Part shown: positions 42,873 to 52,249 of the stretch, one piece after another
Layout of the letters: each line of letters opens with the position of its first letter
Position numbering within the stretch: position 1 is the first letter of the stretch
From: Microbacterium testaceum StLB037
GTDB taxonomy: Bacteria; Actinomycetota; Actinomycetes; Actinomycetales; Microbacteriaceae
Length of the DNA: 64,000 nt
Reading direction: 5' to 3'
Assembly (NCBI RefSeq): GCF_000202635.1
Contig: NC_015125.1
Span: 2,046,001 to 2,110,000, forward strand
Made by a program: the position numbers and the translations under genes
The notes under the pieces: model-generated
What the model saw: only the letters and a program-made list of their open reading frames with translations
Told to the model about the DNA's origin: nothing
Databases searched by the model: none

Positions 42873-43835
42873 ATGACCACTCACGCCCCGAGCGCGCCGC
42901 CCCGCCGGCGCGGGGCCTACCGCCCGCCGGCACCGATCGGCGGTCGCGGGCCTCTACGGCACAGCCCCCGCCACCGCCTGACCGTGGTCGCCTTCCTCAC
43001 CCCGGCCATCGTCATCCTGACGGTCTTCGTGGCCTGGCCGATGGTCTCGGCCCTGCGCCTGTCGTTCACGGATGCCAGCGGCTTCGGCCGCGAGAAGTTC
43101 GTGGGCCTCGAGAACTACGCGCGGGTGTTCACCGACCCCGACATCGTGAGCGCGATGGGGAACACAGCCCTGTACGCGCTGCTGTTCACCCCGATCGCGA
43201 TCGCCCTGGCCCTCGCCTTCGCGCTGCTGCTGAACAACCCGCTGCTGCCGCTGCGCGGCCTGTTCCGCACCGCCCTGTTCACCCCGTTCATCGTGTCTCT
43301 CGCGGTCGCCGCCTTCGCGTGGTCCTACCTCCTCGACCCGCAGATCGGTCTGCTGAACTACTGGCTCCGGGGTCTCGGCATCCAGCTCGGAAACGTGCTG
43401 CAGGACCCCACGCTCGCGATGCCCGCCGTCGTGCTTGTCGCCGTGTGGAAGAGCTTCGGCTTCTACATGGTCATCTTCCTCGCGGGGCTCCAGGACATTC
43501 CGACGAGCCTCTACGAGGCCGCCCGCGTCGACGGCGCGAGCGCGTGGCAGCGCTTCCGCAGCATCACGTTCCCCATGCTCGGCAACACCATGGGCTTCGT
43601 CGTCATCGTCGCGCTCATCGCCGCCCTGCAGGCCTTCGACCAGATCTATGTCATGACCGGCGGGGGCCCTTACGGCACCACGCAGACGATCGTCATGGAG
43701 ATCTACCAGTCCGGCTTCCGCAAGCTCGAGCTCGGCTTCGCCTCGGCCCTGTCCTACGTGCTGCTGCTCATCACCCTCGTGCTGAGCCTGACCCAGTTCC
43801 TCTTCTTCTCACGACGAGAGAAGGATGCCGCATGA
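42873..43835 (+). CDS. ABC sugar transporter permease (MalF type)
   Basis: 320 residues with six membrane helices after a basic cytoplasmic start. The EAA loop that contacts the ATPase is EAARVDGASAWQRFRSITFPM at about 210-230. The gene follows the binding-protein gene after a hairpin, and its stop overlaps the next permease (ATGA). It forms the channel together with that protein. Confidence 0.93.
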   Translation: MTTHAPSAPPRRRGAYRPPAPIGGRGPLRHSPRHRLTVVAFLTPAIVILTVFVAWPMVSALRLSFTDASGFGREKFVGLENYARVFTDPDIVSAMGNTALYALLFTPIAIALALAFALLLNNPLLPLRGLFRTALFTPFIVSLAVAAFAWSYLLDPQIGLLNYWLRGLGIQLGNVLQDPTLAMPAVVLVAVWKSFGFYMVIFLAGLQDIPTSLYEAARVDGASAWQRFRSITFPMLGNTMGFVVIVALIAALQAFDQIYVMTGGGPYGTTQTIVMEIYQSGFRKLELGFASALSYVLLLITLVLSLTQFLFFSRREKDAA

Positions 43836-44725
43836 CCGCCCTCGCTCCCGCGCCCGCCGCCTCGGCATCCGCGATCCCCGTCCGTCGGCGCTCGCCGCAG
43901 GCCCGTCGTCGCCGCCTCGTGTCGGTGACCCTGCTCGTCGTGGTCGCCGCGGCCACCCTCGTGCTGATGCTGCCGATCCTCATCATCGTGTTCACGGCCT
44001 TCAAGCCGGTGGCCGAGGTGAACGCCTACCCGCCGACCCTTCTCCCGGGGCAGTGGACGTTCGACAACTTCGCGCGGATCTTCACCGAGCTGCCCTTCGC
44101 CCGCCTGATCGCCAACAGCTTCGTCTTCGCCGGCGGGGTCACGCTCTTCGCGTTGGTGTTCGACTCCCTCGCCGCGTACGCCCTGGCCCGCCTGGACTTC
44201 CGGGGTAACAAGATCCTGCTGATCGCGATCATCGCGAGCCTCATGATCCCGTTCCAGGCGACCCTGATCCCGATCTACCAGCTCGTGTCCGACCTCGGAT
44301 GGGTCAACTCCTACGCGGGACTCATCGCCCCGCGCGCCGCCGACGCGTTCGGCATCTTCTTCCTGCGGCAGTTCTTCCTGTCCCTGCCCCGCGACCTCGA
44401 CAACGCCGCGCGCATCGACGGGGCGAGCGAGCTGCGCATCTTCCGCAGCATCGTGCTGCCGAACGCGGTGCCGGCGCTGCTGACGCTCGGCATCTTCACC
44501 TTCGTCAACAACTGGAACGACCTGCTCTGGCCGCTCGTCTTCACGACCGACTCCGAGATGGGCACGGTGACCTCCGGCTTGACGCTGCTGACGGGACCCG
44601 GCGGGATCATCCCGCAGGGCGTGATGATGGCGGGCTCGCTGATCGCGGTGCTGCCGCTGGCCATCCTGTTCCTGCTGATCCAGCGGCGGTTCGTCGAGAG
44701 CGTCGGAACGTCGGGACTGAAATGA
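43832..44725 (+). CDS. ABC sugar transporter permease (MalG type)
   Basis: 297 residues with six membrane helices. The EAA loop NAARIDGASELRIFRSIVLPN lies at about 190-210, and the C-terminal VPLAILFLLIQRRFVESVGTSGLK-like ending is typical of MalG proteins (here with L rather than VP at its start). It is coupled to the upstream permease by an ATGA overlap and to the glycosidase downstream in the same way. Confidence 0.93.
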   Translation: MTALAPAPAASASAIPVRRRSPQARRRRLVSVTLLVVVAAATLVLMLPILIIVFTAFKPVAEVNAYPPTLLPGQWTFDNFARIFTELPFARLIANSFVFAGGVTLFALVFDSLAAYALARLDFRGNKILLIAIIASLMIPFQATLIPIYQLVSDLGWVNSYAGLIAPRAADAFGIFFLRQFFLSLPRDLDNAARIDGASELRIFRSIVLPNAVPALLTLGIFTFVNNWNDLLWPLVFTTDSEMGTVTSGLTLLTGPGGIIPQGVMMAGSLIAVLPLAILFLLIQRRFVESVGTSGLK

Positions 44726-45993
44726 GAGAGACCCCCATGTCGACGACCCCCTGGTATCGCGACGGCCGGCTGCACTTCGGCGCCGGCATCGAGAACACCT
44801 TCGTGCCGCAGGAGCGCCCGGGTGAGCGCGCGATCGACGAGTACGCCCTCACCGAGCACTACGACCGCTGGAGCGAGGATCTCGATCTCGCCGTGGCGGT
44901 GGATGCCGAGTTCTTGCGCTGGGGGATCCCGTGGCACGTCGTGTCGCCCGAGCGCGGAAAGTGGGACTGGTCGTGGACCGACCGGGTGCTCGACGGCTTC
45001 GCCGCACGCGGCATCCGTCCGATCGTCGATCTGCTGCACTACGGCACGCCGACGTGGATCGAGGGCGAGTTCGCCCACCCCGACTACGCCTCGTTCGTGG
45101 CCGAGTACGCCGCGCGCGCCGCGGAGAGGTATCGCGACCTCGCCACCGACTACACGCCGGTCAACGAGCCGATGCTGCACTCGCTGTTCAGCGGCGAGTA
45201 CGCGTACTGGCCCCCGTACCGTCGGGGCGAGGCGGGCCTCGTCGAGATCTCGACCGCGATCGCCCGCGGCTTCGTCGAGACACAGCGGGCTGTGGCGGAC
45301 GTCCTGGGCGAGCGCGCCACCTTCGTGCACGTCGACGCGTCGATGCGGTACGCCGGGGACCTCGACGCCCACGAGCACCGCGAGACGGCCGAGCGGTACC
45401 GCCACCAGGCCTTCCTCGTCGAGGACCTCGTGACCGGTGCGGTGGGGGCGGAGCACCCGCTCCTCCCGCTGCTGCGTGCGCACGGCACCTCCGACGAGAC
45501 GCTCGCGTGGTTCGCCGAGAACGCCGTGCAGCCCGACGTGATGGGCGTCAACTACTACCCCCGGCACTCGACGGAACTGTTCGAGAGCGGCATCCATCAC
45601 TCCGGGGGCTTCGCCGATCCGCGCCCCACGCGCGACGACGGCGTCGAGGGGCTCGCCGAGATGCTGCGCACCTACGCCGCCCGCTACGGCGCGCCGGTGA
45701 TGCTCGCCGAGACGTGCGTGACGGACGACGTCTCCACCCGCCTGCGGTGGCTGGACGATTCCGTGGCCACTGTCCAGGGGCTTCGCGCCGACGGCGTCGA
45801 TGTCGTCGGCTACACGTGGTGGCCGCTGTTCGACATGTACGAGTGGACCTACCGGCACAGCGACGAGCCGCGGTCCGCCCACCTTCTGACCATGGGGCTC
45901 CACGACCTCGTGGAGACCGAGACCGGGCTCGCGCGCCGCCGCAACCCCGTCGCCGACCGATTCGCCGAGTACGCATCCCGAGGAGCACGATGA
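44722..45993 (+). CDS. GH1-type glycosidase
   Basis: 423 residues (418 if the ATG at 44737 is used). It shows a TIM-barrel with the GH1-like acid/base motif TPVNEPM (E149, or E144 from the later start), a nucleophile candidate in LAET (E330 or E325), and GYTWWPLFDMYEWTY, the GH1 aglycone motif. It is shorter and more divergent than classic beta-glucosidases. Located between arabinoside permeases and GH51 arabinofuranosidase, it may act on an imported arabinose-containing glycoside. I chose 44722 because ATGA overlaps are used throughout this operon. Confidence 0.8.
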   Translation: MRETPMSTTPWYRDGRLHFGAGIENTFVPQERPGERAIDEYALTEHYDRWSEDLDLAVAVDAEFLRWGIPWHVVSPERGKWDWSWTDRVLDGFAARGIRPIVDLLHYGTPTWIEGEFAHPDYASFVAEYAARAAERYRDLATDYTPVNEPMLHSLFSGEYAYWPPYRRGEAGLVEISTAIARGFVETQRAVADVLGERATFVHVDASMRYAGDLDAHEHRETAERYRHQAFLVEDLVTGAVGAEHPLLPLLRAHGTSDETLAWFAENAVQPDVMGVNYYPRHSTELFESGIHHSGGFADPRPTRDDGVEGLAEMLRTYAARYGAPVMLAETCVTDDVSTRLRWLDDSVATVQGLRADGVDVVGYTWWPLFDMYEWTYRHSDEPRSAHLLTMGLHDLVETETGLARRRNPVADRFAEYASRGAR

Positions 45994-47504
45994 CCACCGC
46001 CCGCCTGACTCTCGACACCCGCTTCCCGATCGGGGCCGTCCGTCGCCGTCTGTTCGGCGGGTTCGTCGAGCACCTCGGCCGCCACGTCTACGACGGTATC
46101 TACGAACCTGGTCACCCCGAGGCCGACGACCAGGGCTTCCGCCGCGATGTGCTGGAGCTCGTGCGCGAGCTCGGCGTCTCGACCATCCGCTACCCCGGCG
46201 GCAACTTCGTCTCGGGCTTCCGGTGGGAGGACAGCGTGGGGCCGCGCGAGCAGCGCCCGCGCCGCCTCGACCTCGCGTGGCACTCGACCGAGACGAATGA
46301 GATCGGCCTCCACGAGTTCTCGGACTGGCTCGACAAGGCCGGCAGCGACCTCATGCTCGCCGTCAACCTCGGCACCCGGGGCGTCCTCGAGGCCCTCGAC
46401 CTGCTCGAGTACAGCAACGTGCCCGGGGGCACGACCCTGTCGCAGCAGCGCATCGACAACGGCCGCGCGGAGCCGTTCGGCGTGCGCGTGTGGTGCCTCG
46501 GCAACGAGATGGACGGGCCCTGGCAGCTCGGCCACCGCTCCGCCGACGACTACGGCAAGATCGCCTCGCAGACGGCGAAGGGCATGCGTCAGCTCGACCC
46601 CTCGATCGAGCTCGTGGTGTGCGGGTCGTCGGGGGCGTCCATGCCGACGTTCGGCGAGTGGGAGCGCGTCGTGCTGGAGCACACGTACGACGACGTCGAC
46701 ATGATCTCGTGCCACGCCTACTACCAGGAGCACGACGGAGACATCGACTCGTTCCTCGCCTCGTCGGTCGACACCGACCGCTTCATCGAGGCGGTCGTCG
46801 CCACCGCCGACCACGTGGGTGCCGTGCGCGGCAGCGCGAAGAAGATCGACATCTCGTTCGATGAGTGGAACATCTGGTACCAGACGCGCTTCCACGACGT
46901 CGACCAGATCACCGGTGTCGAGAACTGGCCCGTCGCCCCGCGCCTGCTCGAGGACGTGTACTCGGCTCTGGATGCCGTGGTCTTCGGCAGCCTCATGATC
47001 TCGCTGCTCAAGCACGCCGACCGGGTGGCATCCGCGTCCCTCGCCCAGCTCGTCAACGTGATCGCCCCGATCATGACCGAGCCCGGCGGACCGTCCTGGC
47101 GGCAGACGACGTTCTTCCCCTTCGCGATCACCTCCCGGCTCGCGCAGGGCGACGCCGTGCGCCTGCAGGTCGAGGCGCCGCTCATCGAGACCGAGAAATT
47201 CGGCGCGGTTCCGTCGGTGGACGCCGTCGCCACCCACGACGCCGAGACCGGTGCCACCGCGATCTTCCTCGTGCACCGCGGCCGTGAAGACGCCGTCGAC
47301 CTCGCGATCGACATCAGCGGACTGGGCGATGTCGAGCTCGTCGAGACGCACCTGCTGCACGACGACGACCCGTACGCCCGCAACACGCTCGACGAGCCCG
47401 AGCGCGTGCAGCCCGGGACCGTCGAGGCGCGCGTGGAGGGCGGCATCCTGCACGTGACCCTGCCGCCCATCTCGTGGGCCGCGCTCTCGCTCGTGACCTC
47501 CTGA
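45990..47504 (+). CDS. GH51 alpha-L-arabinofuranosidase
   Basis: 504 residues, standard for intracellular GH51 enzymes that release terminal L-arabinofuranose from arabino-oligosaccharides. The acid/base is E173 (CLGNEMDGPW) and the nucleophile E292 (SFDEWNIW). GGFVEHLGRHVYDGIY at 23-38 is the family start. AGGAG precedes the ATG, which overlaps the GH1 stop. With the importer and the secreted propeller enzyme it completes an arabinan utilisation route; no araBAD genes are seen in the window. Confidence 0.95.
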   Translation: MTTARLTLDTRFPIGAVRRRLFGGFVEHLGRHVYDGIYEPGHPEADDQGFRRDVLELVRELGVSTIRYPGGNFVSGFRWEDSVGPREQRPRRLDLAWHSTETNEIGLHEFSDWLDKAGSDLMLAVNLGTRGVLEALDLLEYSNVPGGTTLSQQRIDNGRAEPFGVRVWCLGNEMDGPWQLGHRSADDYGKIASQTAKGMRQLDPSIELVVCGSSGASMPTFGEWERVVLEHTYDDVDMISCHAYYQEHDGDIDSFLASSVDTDRFIEAVVATADHVGAVRGSAKKIDISFDEWNIWYQTRFHDVDQITGVENWPVAPRLLEDVYSALDAVVFGSLMISLLKHADRVASASLAQLVNVIAPIMTEPGGPSWRQTTFFPFAITSRLAQGDAVRLQVEAPLIETEKFGAVPSVDAVATHDAETGATAIFLVHRGREDAVDLAIDISGLGDVELVETHLLHDDDPYARNTLDEPERVQPGTVEARVEGGILHVTLPPISWAALSLVTS

Positions 47505-48398
47505 CTACCGCGAGGAGATCGTCGCGACGAGCGCGATCTCCTCGTCGGTCCAGAGGTACTGGTCCCGCAGAAGGCGGACGACGTCGCGCGTCGTGTCGGC
47601 GGCCGCGAGGGCCGCGCCGCCGTGCACGGGCAACGCCGTCGGCTCGACGACGGATGCCGCTTCCCGCAGTTCGTGGACGAGCTCCGGCCGCTGCGCGCTG
47701 ACGTCTCTGTCCGCGATGACGAGCAGTGTGCGGGTCCCCTCGATCTCGCGGTGCGCGTCGCGGTGCACATCGACCCAGAAAAGGACGGTCGCCGCGCCCA
47801 CCACCATCATGATGACGACCCCGACGGGGATCGCCCCGATGTCGGTGAAGAAGACGGGCACCGGCGTGGCATCGGCGTCGACCCGGAGGAGAGCGATCAC
47901 GCGGATGCCGCTGTAGAAGGCGTAGACCGCCACGGCGATCGCGAGCACGCGGATGGACGGTCTCCGCGCCTCGGGCGAGATCGCGGCCGTCACTGCGGCG
48001 CACGCGCACACGAGGGCGAGCGCCCCGACGCGGATCGTCGAGGCCCCCTCCGCGGGCAGGAGGAGGGAGGTCACGGCGACGGCCGCGACCGAGCCGAATG
48101 ACACTACGACGCACGCCCTGGCCACGCCCGAGGGGAGGATTGCGTGGAAAGCGAGCGGGATCATGGCCGGACCCAGGACGAGCAGCGCGTTCGCCGTCGC
48201 GAGTGTCGCTGACCCGCCCACGTTGATCCACAGCAGGTACATCGCCGCCGCGCCGACCTCGACGACGCCCGCCGCGATCCCGTACCGGACCGATGTGCCG
48301 GTGGGGCCGTGCCGTCCCGTGAGCCACAGCCCCGCGCCCAGGAGCGCGCTCGTGACCACCAGGGCGGTCACGGAGAGGATGATCACCGAGAGGATCAC
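47505..48398 (-). CDS. Hypothetical membrane protein
   Basis: 297 residues with seven predicted membrane helices in the first 225 and a soluble C-terminal tail of about 70 residues (HREIEGTRTLLVIADRD onwards). I do not recognise the family. The GTG at 48398 is chosen with GGAG 11 bases upstream. It stops 1 base after the convergent GH51 gene. The layout (seven helices plus short tail) recalls membrane sensor modules, but no output domain is present. Confidence 0.6.
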   Translation of the reverse strand: MILSVIILSVTALVVTSALLGAGLWLTGRHGPTGTSVRYGIAAGVVEVGAAAMYLLWINVGGSATLATANALLVLGPAMIPLAFHAILPSGVARACVVVSFGSVAAVAVTSLLLPAEGASTIRVGALALVCACAAVTAAISPEARRPSIRVLAIAVAVYAFYSGIRVIALLRVDADATPVPVFFTDIGAIPVGVVIMMVVGAATVLFWVDVHRDAHREIEGTRTLLVIADRDVSAQRPELVHELREAASVVEPTALPVHGGAALAAADTTRDVVRLLRDQYLWTDEEIALVATISSR

Positions 48399-48648
48399 GG
48401 GGCGGACTCCAATGCTCGACGCGGGCGTGGCCCTGAGGGCTTGAAGTCAACGACGCCGGGGTTGCGGAGGCAACCGCTCCGTCGGGGGTGCCGCTACCCG
48501 CTACTGTTGCTGACCGCTCGCGCGGGCGTGCGCGGTCATCCCGGCGCTGGGGGATGCGCGCCGGCGTCCGCGGGTCATCCCGGCGCCGCGGCACGCGGGA
48601 GCGTCCGGGCTGGCCGCCTCACGCGGGTCGTTCGGGCGGCGCGGGCAC

Positions 48649-48710
48649 GCAGAAACGCCCGTTCCCCGCAGTTCTCCTCACGGATTCTGCGAGAAACGGG
48701 CGTTTCTGCG
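48649..48710. repeat. Intergenic repeat family D (copy 1)
   Basis: CGCAGAAACGCCCG (48649-48662) and CGGGCGTTTCTGCG (48697-48710) are perfect 14-bp inverted arms; GGATTCTGCGAG lies between them. The 399-base gap 48399-48797 holds this, the GGGGCC array and GC-rich sequence without other features. Confidence 0.75.
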
Positions 48711-48720
48711 AGGTTCGGCC

Positions 48721-48774
48721 GGGGCCGGGGCCGGGGCCGGGGCCGGGGCCGGGGCCGGGGCCGGGGCCGGGGCG
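48721..48774. repeat. GGGGCC hexanucleotide microsatellite
   Basis: Eight perfect GGGGCC units (48721-48768) and a ninth ending in G. Such runs can fold into G-quadruplex DNA. It is 23 bases from the 3' end of mtnD. Confidence 0.9.
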
Positions 48775-48797
48775 TGGCGCTCGACCCGAGCCGGCGC

Positions 48798-49379
48798 TCA
48801 GGCCAGCTGCGCGCGGCGCTCGGCGAGCTGGTCGAAGGTCGCGAACGACTCGGCGATCGGACTGCCGGTGAAGTGGCCCACCCAGCCGTCGTCGTCGTGG
48901 AAGAAGCGCACGCTCACGTAGTGGGGGGCGGTGCCCATGTCGAACCAGTGCGTGGTGTTCGCCGGAACCGAGATGAGGTCGCCCGCCTCGCAGTACACCG
49001 CGTGCACCTTCTCGTTGGCGTGCAGGTAGAACACGCCCGCGCCCTTGGCGAAGTAGCGGTCCTCGTCGTCGTCGTGCTGGTGCTCCGAGAGGAACTTCTG
49101 CCGCGACGGGGTCTTCACCTCGTCGTAGTTCTCCTGGGCCGGGTCGAGGGCCACGACGTCGACGAGGGTGTAGCCCTCGCGGTCCTTCACCTCGCCGATC
49201 TCGTCGGCGTACAGCGCCAGTACCTCGTCCTGCGACGCGCCGGCGGGGACGTCACGGACCTCCCAGCGCGAGAAGCGCGCGCCGAGCTCGGCGAGCGCCG
49301 CACGGATCTCCGCTTCGTCGGTGGTCTCGAGCACGGGCGTGCTCGGGTCGGTCTCTTTCCAGACGGTCAGGAGCGTCAC
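48798..49379 (-). CDS. mtnD: Acireductone dioxygenase
   Basis: 193-residue cupin. The metal ligands appear in SEHQHDDDEDRYF (two His and one Glu of the family motif) and in the later NTTHWFDMG. In methionine salvage it oxidises acireductone with Fe to the ketoacid precursor of methionine and formate, or with Ni to methylthiopropionate and CO. GAGGAGGAG precedes the GTG. It is divergent from the transporter and kinase genes of the same pathway. Confidence 0.95.
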   Translation of the reverse strand: MTLLTVWKETDPSTPVLETTDEAEIRAALAELGARFSRWEVRDVPAGASQDEVLALYADEIGEVKDREGYTLVDVVALDPAQENYDEVKTPSRQKFLSEHQHDDDEDRYFAKGAGVFYLHANEKVHAVYCEAGDLISVPANTTHWFDMGTAPHYVSVRFFHDDDGWVGHFTGSPIAESFATFDQLAERRAQLA

Positions 49380-49595
49380 GGCTCCTCCTCTCGGCGCGAA
49401 ATGGGCGGAATGAACCGATTGTCTCGCCGATTCGCGTCGAGTGCCCACTTCGCGGGCGGGATCACCGGTGCCGGTGTAACAAAGTGCAACCTCGAATAAC
49501 CCGCCCTCGGTCGGTGCTGCTTGACTGCTCGACGGCCGACCGACACAGCACCCGGGCGGACCCTCGCACCCGACTCCTCGACGAAGGGGACCACC

Positions 49596-50690
49596 GTGTC
49601 CGTTCGATCCCACCGCTGGGCGACGCTCCTCGCGACCGCCGGCATCGCCGCCCTCGCCCTCTCCGGCTGCGCGCAGCAGAACACCGCGGCCCCCGCGGCC
49701 TCGGCGGCTCCCGTCCAGAAGGTCGAGAACCTTCCCGCGCCGTTCGACGGTGCGCCCGTGAAGGTGGCTCTGGTGCAGCAGTCCGGTGCCGGCGACTTCT
49801 TCACCGCGTGGACGGCGGGCGCGAAGGCGCAGGCCGCCGCGATCAACATCGACCTCACCGTCTACGACGCCCGCAACGACAACGCCAAGCAGGTGTCCGA
49901 CCTCGAGCAGGCGATCGCGTCGAAGCCCGCCGCGATCATCGTCGACCACGGCCAGACCGACACGATCGAGTCGCACGTGCACGACGCGGTGGCCGCCGGC
50001 ATCCCGGTCATCGTCTACGACCTCGCCCTCAACGACCCGACCGGTGTCATCGTGACCTCGCAGTCCGACGCGTCGATGGCGCAGGGCGTGCTCGACCAGC
50101 TCGTCGCCGACGTGGGCGACGGCGCCAAGGTGGGCCTGGCCAGCACCGACGGCTTCGCGCCGCTCGAGCGCCGCAAGAAGGTCTGGGACGAGGTCGTCGC
50201 CGAGCACAACCTCGACCAGGTGTTCTTCACCGGCAAGGTGACCGAGTCGACAGCGACCGACAACATCCCGCTTATCGACGCCGCTCTGAAGGCGAACCCC
50301 GGGATCCAGGCGATCTTCGCGCCCTACGACGAGATCACGAAGGGCGTCGTGCAGGCCGTTCAGCAGAACAACCTGCAGGACAAGGTCAAGGTGTACGGCA
50401 TCGACATCTCGAACGCCGACATCGAGGTCATGACCGCCGACGGCAGCCCCTGGGTGGCCACGAGCGCGACCGACCCGTCCGCCGTCGGCGCGGGCGTCGT
50501 GCGCGCCCTGGCGCTCTCGCTCGCCGGTCAGCTCGACGAGACGAGCGTGCAGTTCCCCGCGATCACGATCACGCGCGACTTCCTCCTCGAAAAGGGCATC
50601 ACCAACGTCGCTCAGCTGCGCGAGGCGGAGCCGTCGCTCCTGCTGAGCGACACCGTGGTGGCCGACTGGCTTCCCGCGATCTCGGGATGA
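49596..50690 (+). CDS. Ribose-type ABC binding lipoprotein, predicted for 5-methylthioribose
   Basis: 364 residues. The lipobox is LALSGC (Cys about 25), then a type I periplasmic-binding fold: VALVQQSGAGDFFTAWTAGAKAQAAAI and EQAIASKPAAIIVDHG, DISNADIEVM near the end. It resembles RbsB-type pentose binders. It is the first gene of a run ending in mtnK, so the ligand is inferred to be 5-methylthioribose. AAGGGGA precedes the GTG at 49596. The stop overlaps the ATPase start (ATGA). Confidence 0.85.
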   Translation: MSVRSHRWATLLATAGIAALALSGCAQQNTAAPAASAAPVQKVENLPAPFDGAPVKVALVQQSGAGDFFTAWTAGAKAQAAAINIDLTVYDARNDNAKQVSDLEQAIASKPAAIIVDHGQTDTIESHVHDAVAAGIPVIVYDLALNDPTGVIVTSQSDASMAQGVLDQLVADVGDGAKVGLASTDGFAPLERRKKVWDEVVAEHNLDQVFFTGKVTESTATDNIPLIDAALKANPGIQAIFAPYDEITKGVVQAVQQNNLQDKVKVYGIDISNADIEVMTADGSPWVATSATDPSAVGAGVVRALALSLAGQLDETSVQFPAITITRDFLLEKGITNVAQLREAEPSLLLSDTVVADWLPAISG

Positions 50691-52249
50691 CCTCACCCCT
50701 CCACGCCGACGCCGCTCCGGCCGACGACACCCCCGTCGTCCGCCTGAGCGGCGTCGGCGTACGCTTCGGCAGCAATCAGGTGCTGCGCGACGTCTCCCTC
50801 GCGCTCCGCCCCGGCACGATCACCGCGCTGCTCGGGACCAACGGCGCCGGCAAGTCCACCCTCATCGGAGCGATCTCGGGCGCGAACGCGGCCTACACCG
50901 GTGAGATCGCGATCGGCGGCTCGACCCAGCGCCTGACCTCGCCCGCGCGAGCGCGGCGCGCCGGCATCGAGACCGTGCACCAGCGCATCGCGGACGGGAT
51001 CGTCGCCGGTCTCAGCGTCGCCGACAACCTCGGGATCACCGATCTTGCGCGCGGCGGTCACCGTCTCGTTCGGCGGGCCGACTCGGAGCGGGTGGCGCGC
51101 GCGGCCCTGGAGCGTCTGGGGCTGTCATGGTCCGACGAGGTTCTTCGAGCGGATGCCGCGCGCCTGGGCACCTCCGACGCCCAGCTCGTGGTGCTCGCCC
51201 GCGCCCTGCGCTCGACGCCGCGTCTGCTGATCCTCGACGAGCCCACCTCGGCCCTCACCGCGGCCGAGGCCGATCGCCTGTTCGCCGTCCTGCGGGTCCT
51301 GCGCGATGAGGGGCTGGCGATCCTGTTCGTCAGCCACCGGTTCGGTGAGATCGAGCGGCTCGCCGATCGCATCGTGGTGCTTCGCGACGGTCGGATCGAG
51401 CTCGAGGCCGAGCGTCCGTTCGACTGGCACGCGGCGCTCGAGGCGATGCTCGGCGTCCCCACCGAACTCCAGCAGCACGTCGAGGAGCCGCTGCCCGCGG
51501 CCGCCGAGGTCCTCGCGGTCGAGGGGGCGCGTCTGCTCCCCGGGAGTGCGCCGCTCGATCTCCGGGTGCACGGCGGCCAGGTCACCGGCATCCTGGGTCT
51601 GCTGGGGGCGGGCAAGACCGAGCTCGCGGAGCTCGTGACGGGGGTGCGCGCGGACGCCGCGGCGCGCCTGCGACTCGACGGCGCCGAGTACCGCCCCACG
51701 GATCCCGGAGCCGCGCAGGCCGCGGGCGTCGTGCTCGTGCCCGAGGACCGCCAGCGCCAGGGCATCCAACCCGGATGGTCGATCGCCCACACCGTCGGGC
51801 TGCCCGTGCTGCGGACGCTGTCGCGTTTCGGGGTCATGGCTCCGGGTCGCGAACGCGCGGCCGCCGACGCCGTCGTCTCGGACTACGACGTCGTCGCTCC
51901 CTCGATCGAGACGCGCGTCGACGACCTCTCGGGCGGCAACCAGCAGAAGGTCGTCGTCGGTCGCTGGCTCCGCACCGAACCGCGCGTCGCCGTTCTCGAC
52001 GAGCCGTTCCGCGGCGTCGACATCGGCGCGCGTCGGCGCATCGGCGCGGCCGTGCGCGAGCGGGCGACGACCGGCGCTGCCGTTCTCGTGCTCTCGAGCG
52101 ACGTGGACGAGATCCTCGAGGTCGCCGATCGGATCGTCGTGCTCGTGTCGGGCCGCATCGCCCTCGATACCCCCGCCGGGCAGCTCGACCGCGCGCGCAT
52201 CGTCGCGGCGCTGCTCGACGACCCCGGCCATCGGAAGGAAACCGCATGA
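50687..52249 (+). CDS. Ribose-type ABC ATPase (two nucleotide-binding domains)
   Basis: 520 residues with two ABC domains, as in RbsA. Domain 1 has Walker A GTNGAGKST (about 52-60) and Walker B LLILDEPTSAL, but its signature reads LGTSDAQL in place of LSGGQ. Domain 2 has GLLGAGKTE and a full signature LSGGNQQK, with VAVLDEPFRGVD. Partner genes are the upstream binding protein and the downstream permease. All are coupled by ATGA overlaps. Confidence 0.92.
   Translation: MTSPLHADAAPADDTPVVRLSGVGVRFGSNQVLRDVSLALRPGTITALLGTNGAGKSTLIGAISGANAAYTGEIAIGGSTQRLTSPARARRAGIETVHQRIADGIVAGLSVADNLGITDLARGGHRLVRRADSERVARAALERLGLSWSDEVLRADAARLGTSDAQLVVLARALRSTPRLLILDEPTSALTAAEADRLFAVLRVLRDEGLAILFVSHRFGEIERLADRIVVLRDGRIELEAERPFDWHAALEAMLGVPTELQQHVEEPLPAAAEVLAVEGARLLPGSAPLDLRVHGGQVTGILGLLGAGKTELAELVTGVRADAAARLRLDGAEYRPTDPGAAQAAGVVLVPEDRQRQGIQPGWSIAHTVGLPVLRTLSRFGVMAPGRERAAADAVVSDYDVVAPSIETRVDDLSGGNQQKVVVGRWLRTEPRVAVLDEPFRGVDIGARRRIGAAVRERATTGAAVLVLSSDVDEILEVADRIVVLVSGRIALDTPAGQLDRARIVAALLDDPGHRKETA

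Noticed and set aside
48721-48774. Coding of a Gly/Pro or Arg/Gly repeat protein by the GGGGCC tract
   Set aside because: No start, ribosome-binding site or flanking domain supports translation.
49380-49595. SAM riboswitch or specific operator in the mtnD/transporter gap
   Set aside because: No conserved riboswitch core or convincing palindrome could be identified by eye in this 216-base gap.
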